NCBI GenBank assembly: GCA_039208045.1
Contig: JBCCRH010000346.1
Location: forward strand, 1 to 6,836
DNA length: 6,836 nucleotides
Direction of reading: 5' to 3'
Source: JBCCRH01 sp039208045
GTDB lineage: Bacteria > Bacteroidota > Bacteroidia > Chitinophagales > Saprospiraceae
This document shows positions 4,870-6,836 of the stretch, piece by piece. Each line of letters begins with the position of its first letter. The first letter of the stretch is position 1. Position numbers and translations under genes: made by a program. The notes beneath the pieces were generated by a model that was given only the letters and a program-made list of their open reading frames with translations, searched no databases and was not told the DNA's origin.

Positions 4870-6836
4870 ATGAAAAGCCTTAAGCCACATTATAGCCAAT
4901 TGCTATTTAGTTGTTGCTTCTTACTTAGTTCCCTCTCTTTGCTAGCACAGGGGACGATTTCGGGTACCATTACCGACGGAAACCAAGAGCCTCTTTTCGG
5001 TGCCACTGTCCTCTTGAAGGGTACGGGTACCGGAACCGTTACTGACTTTGATGGGAAGTATTCGCTCGAACTACCTGCTGGACTGCAAACGATTGTAGCC
5101 AGTTACACGGGTTACTCTCCACAAACGATTGAAGTCACTATAGAGGATGGCAAAGAGCTAATGCAAAATTTTTCACTTGCGCTGGATAATCTTGCGTTGG
5201 ATGAAGTAGTAGTCACTGCAACTTTTGGAAGTCGCTCTCAGAAAGAGTCCCCTATTTCGATGACTTACCTTAATGCCGGACAACTCCAAAAATTAGCTGC
5301 CAACTCTCAGGCTGATATTTTGCGTACCATCCCTGGTATCACTGCCGAAGGTGGTGGTGGAGAAGTAGCCAGTAATATTTTTGTTCGCGGGATGCCTTCT
5401 GGAGGGCAGTACCAGTTTACACCGCTTCAGGTAGATGGGATGCCCGTGCTCAGTACGTTTGGACTCAACTCTTCCGCTCATGATGTATACTTCCGTAACG
5501 ATATTGGTATCCGCAGCCTGGAGTTTGTTCGAGGAGGGGCCTCTACCCTATTCGGCGCTGGCTCAGTAGCGGGTATTATCAACTATTCCAGTGTGACTGG
5601 TGGACCTACGCATGATAATAAGGTACAGATTGAAGCCGCTGAAGGAGGTCGTGCTAAGCTCGATTTTCTCACTTCTGGCCCGCTTTCTGAAAATACGTTC
5701 TATGCCTTTTCTGGCTTTTATCGCTATGATGATGGCCCATTGGATACAGGCCTTCCAACAAGAGGCTACCAGATTCGTGGTAACATCAAAAAGCTCTTTA
5801 ACGATGGGCAAAGCTCGTTTACCTTATCGGGGCAATTAATCGACGATAATGTGCAGTTTTATCTTCCCTATCCTCTATCCAACGCGGATGGCGAGCGCGA
5901 GCGTCCGACAGGCAACGATGGGGAGACGATATTCACCATGCTAACCGATCAAGCAACTGACTTTTCTTTTGATACGCCTAACGGCCGTTTCGAAACTCCG
6001 ATTGGCGATGGGGTGTCCACGCAAGGTGGTTACCTAATGCTAGACTTAAAGCATAGCTTTGGTAATGATTGGCGACTTTCGTCAAAGGTAAAAGCTGCCA
6101 ATTACGACCATGCTTTCAACTTGTTCTTAGATGGAGATGGTATTCACAACACTCCTGAAACACAAGCAGACTACCTAACAGATCGCTCCTTGCCTAGCAA
6201 TGCCACTTTCACCTACGACGACACTGGTAAGCAACTCGCACCGACCGATTTGCTCTTTGAAAATCGGGTGTTAGACCGCGAGCGCCCCATGGAAGAAATC
6301 GTTGGAGAAATTAACTTAACGAAGTCCATTGGGGGGCATAACATTACTGTTGGAACCTTCTTTTCTGATACACGAGCAGAGGATAATAACTGGCTGTGGA
6401 ACTTCGTAGGTGATTTTAGCAATTCTCCGAGAACAGTTTCTATTGCCTATGTGGATGCCGATGGCGAGATGATCGATTACTCAACCGGAGGCTTTATTTC
6501 TGGTAGTCAGACGGCTAATCGCTATCATAGAAGCACTAAAACAGCTATTTACCTAGCAGACGAATACAAAGGAGAGCGCTTCAATTTTGATATAGGGCTG
6601 CGTTGGGAGCGTGCCAATGGCCAGATTAGTCGCGAAACGGGTATAGGCTCTAATACCTTCGAAAAAGGAAACGTTTCTACTGATGGGTTTGCCGTAGCCT
6701 TGGCGGGATTGTATAAGTTAAACGATGGGCTGAATTTGTACGCAAATGCCTCCAGAGGCTATTTCTTCCCGGAATTGCGTAGTGTACGTTTTTCTTCTCC
6801 GGGTACTCCGCAGAGCTACGAACCTGAAATTGTATG
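4870..6836 (+). CDS. TonB-dependent outer-membrane receptor with carboxypeptidase-regulatory-like domain (partial at the 3' end)
   Basis: This gene encodes an outer-membrane beta-barrel transporter that takes up a nutrient using energy from TonB/ExbBD. The frame is open without a stop from ATG 4870 to the window end (655 full codons). Residues 1-26 form a signal peptide (basic start, hydrophobic core LLFSCCFLLSSLSLLA), probably cleaved after Ala26. Residues ~27-105 are a carboxypeptidase-regulatory-like domain (GTISGTITDGNQEPLFGATV, then GTVTDFDGKYSLELP). DEVVVTA (111-117) marks the TonB-box-like segment. The plug runs from ~125 to ~250, with ADILRTIPGI, FVRGMP, LQVDGMPV and the closing LEFVRGGASTLFGAGSVAGIIN. 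Barrel strands follow, and LYANASRGYFFPELR (from 623) is the conserved late-barrel motif. Since that motif usually lies in the last third, the full protein is probably about 800-950 residues. No Shine-Dalgarno sequence is seen; an A-rich leader precedes the start, as is usual in Bacteroidota. The substrate is unknown, and a SusC role is unsupported because no SusD partner is visible. Confidence 0.95.
   Translation, partial: MKSLKPHYSQLLFSCCFLLSSLSLLAQGTISGTITDGNQEPLFGATVLLKGTGTGTVTDFDGKYSLELPAGLQTIVASYTGYSPQTIEVTIEDGKELMQNFSLALDNLALDEVVVTATFGSRSQKESPISMTYLNAGQLQKLAANSQADILRTIPGITAEGGGGEVASNIFVRGMPSGGQYQFTPLQVDGMPVLSTFGLNSSAHDVYFRNDIGIRSLEFVRGGASTLFGAGSVAGIINYSSVTGGPTHDNKVQIEAAEGGRAKLDFLTSGPLSENTFYAFSGFYRYDDGPLDTGLPTRGYQIRGNIKKLFNDGQSSFTLSGQLIDDNVQFYLPYPLSNADGERERPTGNDGETIFTMLTDQATDFSFDTPNGRFETPIGDGVSTQGGYLMLDLKHSFGNDWRLSSKVKAANYDHAFNLFLDGDGIHNTPETQADYLTDRSLPSNATFTYDDTGKQLAPTDLLFENRVLDRERPMEEIVGEINLTKSIGGHNITVGTFFSDTRAEDNNWLWNFVGDFSNSPRTVSIAYVDADGEMIDYSTGGFISGSQTANRYHRSTKTAIYLADEYKGERFNFDIGLRWERANGQISRETGIGSNTFEKGNVSTDGFAVALAGLYKLNDGLNLYANASRGYFFPELRSVRFSSPGTPQSYEPEIV

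Noticed and set aside
5563..5839. Overlapping open frames on both strands of about 80 codons inside the receptor gene
   Set aside because: The uninterrupted receptor frame covers this stretch with plug-end and barrel sequence, and neither alternative product shows family features.
4870..6836. Calling the receptor a SusC-type glycan importer
   Set aside because: The carboxypeptidase-like domain is also common in non-SusC receptors, the late-barrel motif position suggests a shorter protein than SusC, and no SusD gene is visible in the window.

Overview
The window looks like a chromosomal segment of a Bacteroidota bacterium, possibly from the Saprospiria/Lewinella side, although that finer placement is an impression from protein style only. 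Three things point there. The outer-membrane receptor carries an N-terminal carboxypeptidase-regulatory-like domain ahead of its plug. The histidine kinase has the EFAHVASHDLKTPLRNI type of HisKA seen in that phylum. No clear Shine-Dalgarno sequence precedes any of the starts. Base composition is moderate, with no obvious foreign island.

Layout, left to right. (1) 1-675, + strand: C-terminal part of a sensor histidine kinase (HisKA plus HATPase), cut by the left edge. (2) 717-3683, + strand: a complete SNF2/SWI2-family helicase-like ATPase of about 988 residues, with an ambiguous non-ATG start and a QLDLF peptide that resembles a sliding-clamp-binding motif, in an insert of its first RecA lobe. 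(3) 3684-3840: a convergent intergenic spacer holding a pair of palindromic 18-bp repeats in inverted orientation, a REP/BIME-like element. (4) 3841-4701, - strand: an AraC-family regulator with an N-terminal cupin-like sensor domain. (5) 4702-4869: an AT-rich divergent promoter region with several short inverted and direct repeats. (6) 4870 to the right edge, + strand: the N-terminal 655 codons of a TonB-dependent outer-membrane receptor, open to the window end.

The right half reads as a regulator/transporter pair: a ligand-sensing AraC protein divergent from a nutrient receptor, probably controlling it through the shared 168-bp region. The substrate cannot be named from the sequence. The left half pairs a signalling kinase and a DNA-remodelling ATPase in the same direction; a functional link between them is not shown.

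I found no phage, insertion sequence, CRISPR array, RNA gene or clear new defence system. The points most worth a second look are the clamp-motif-like peptide in the SNF2 protein, the palindromic repeat pair, and the repeat cluster in the AraC/receptor promoter region.
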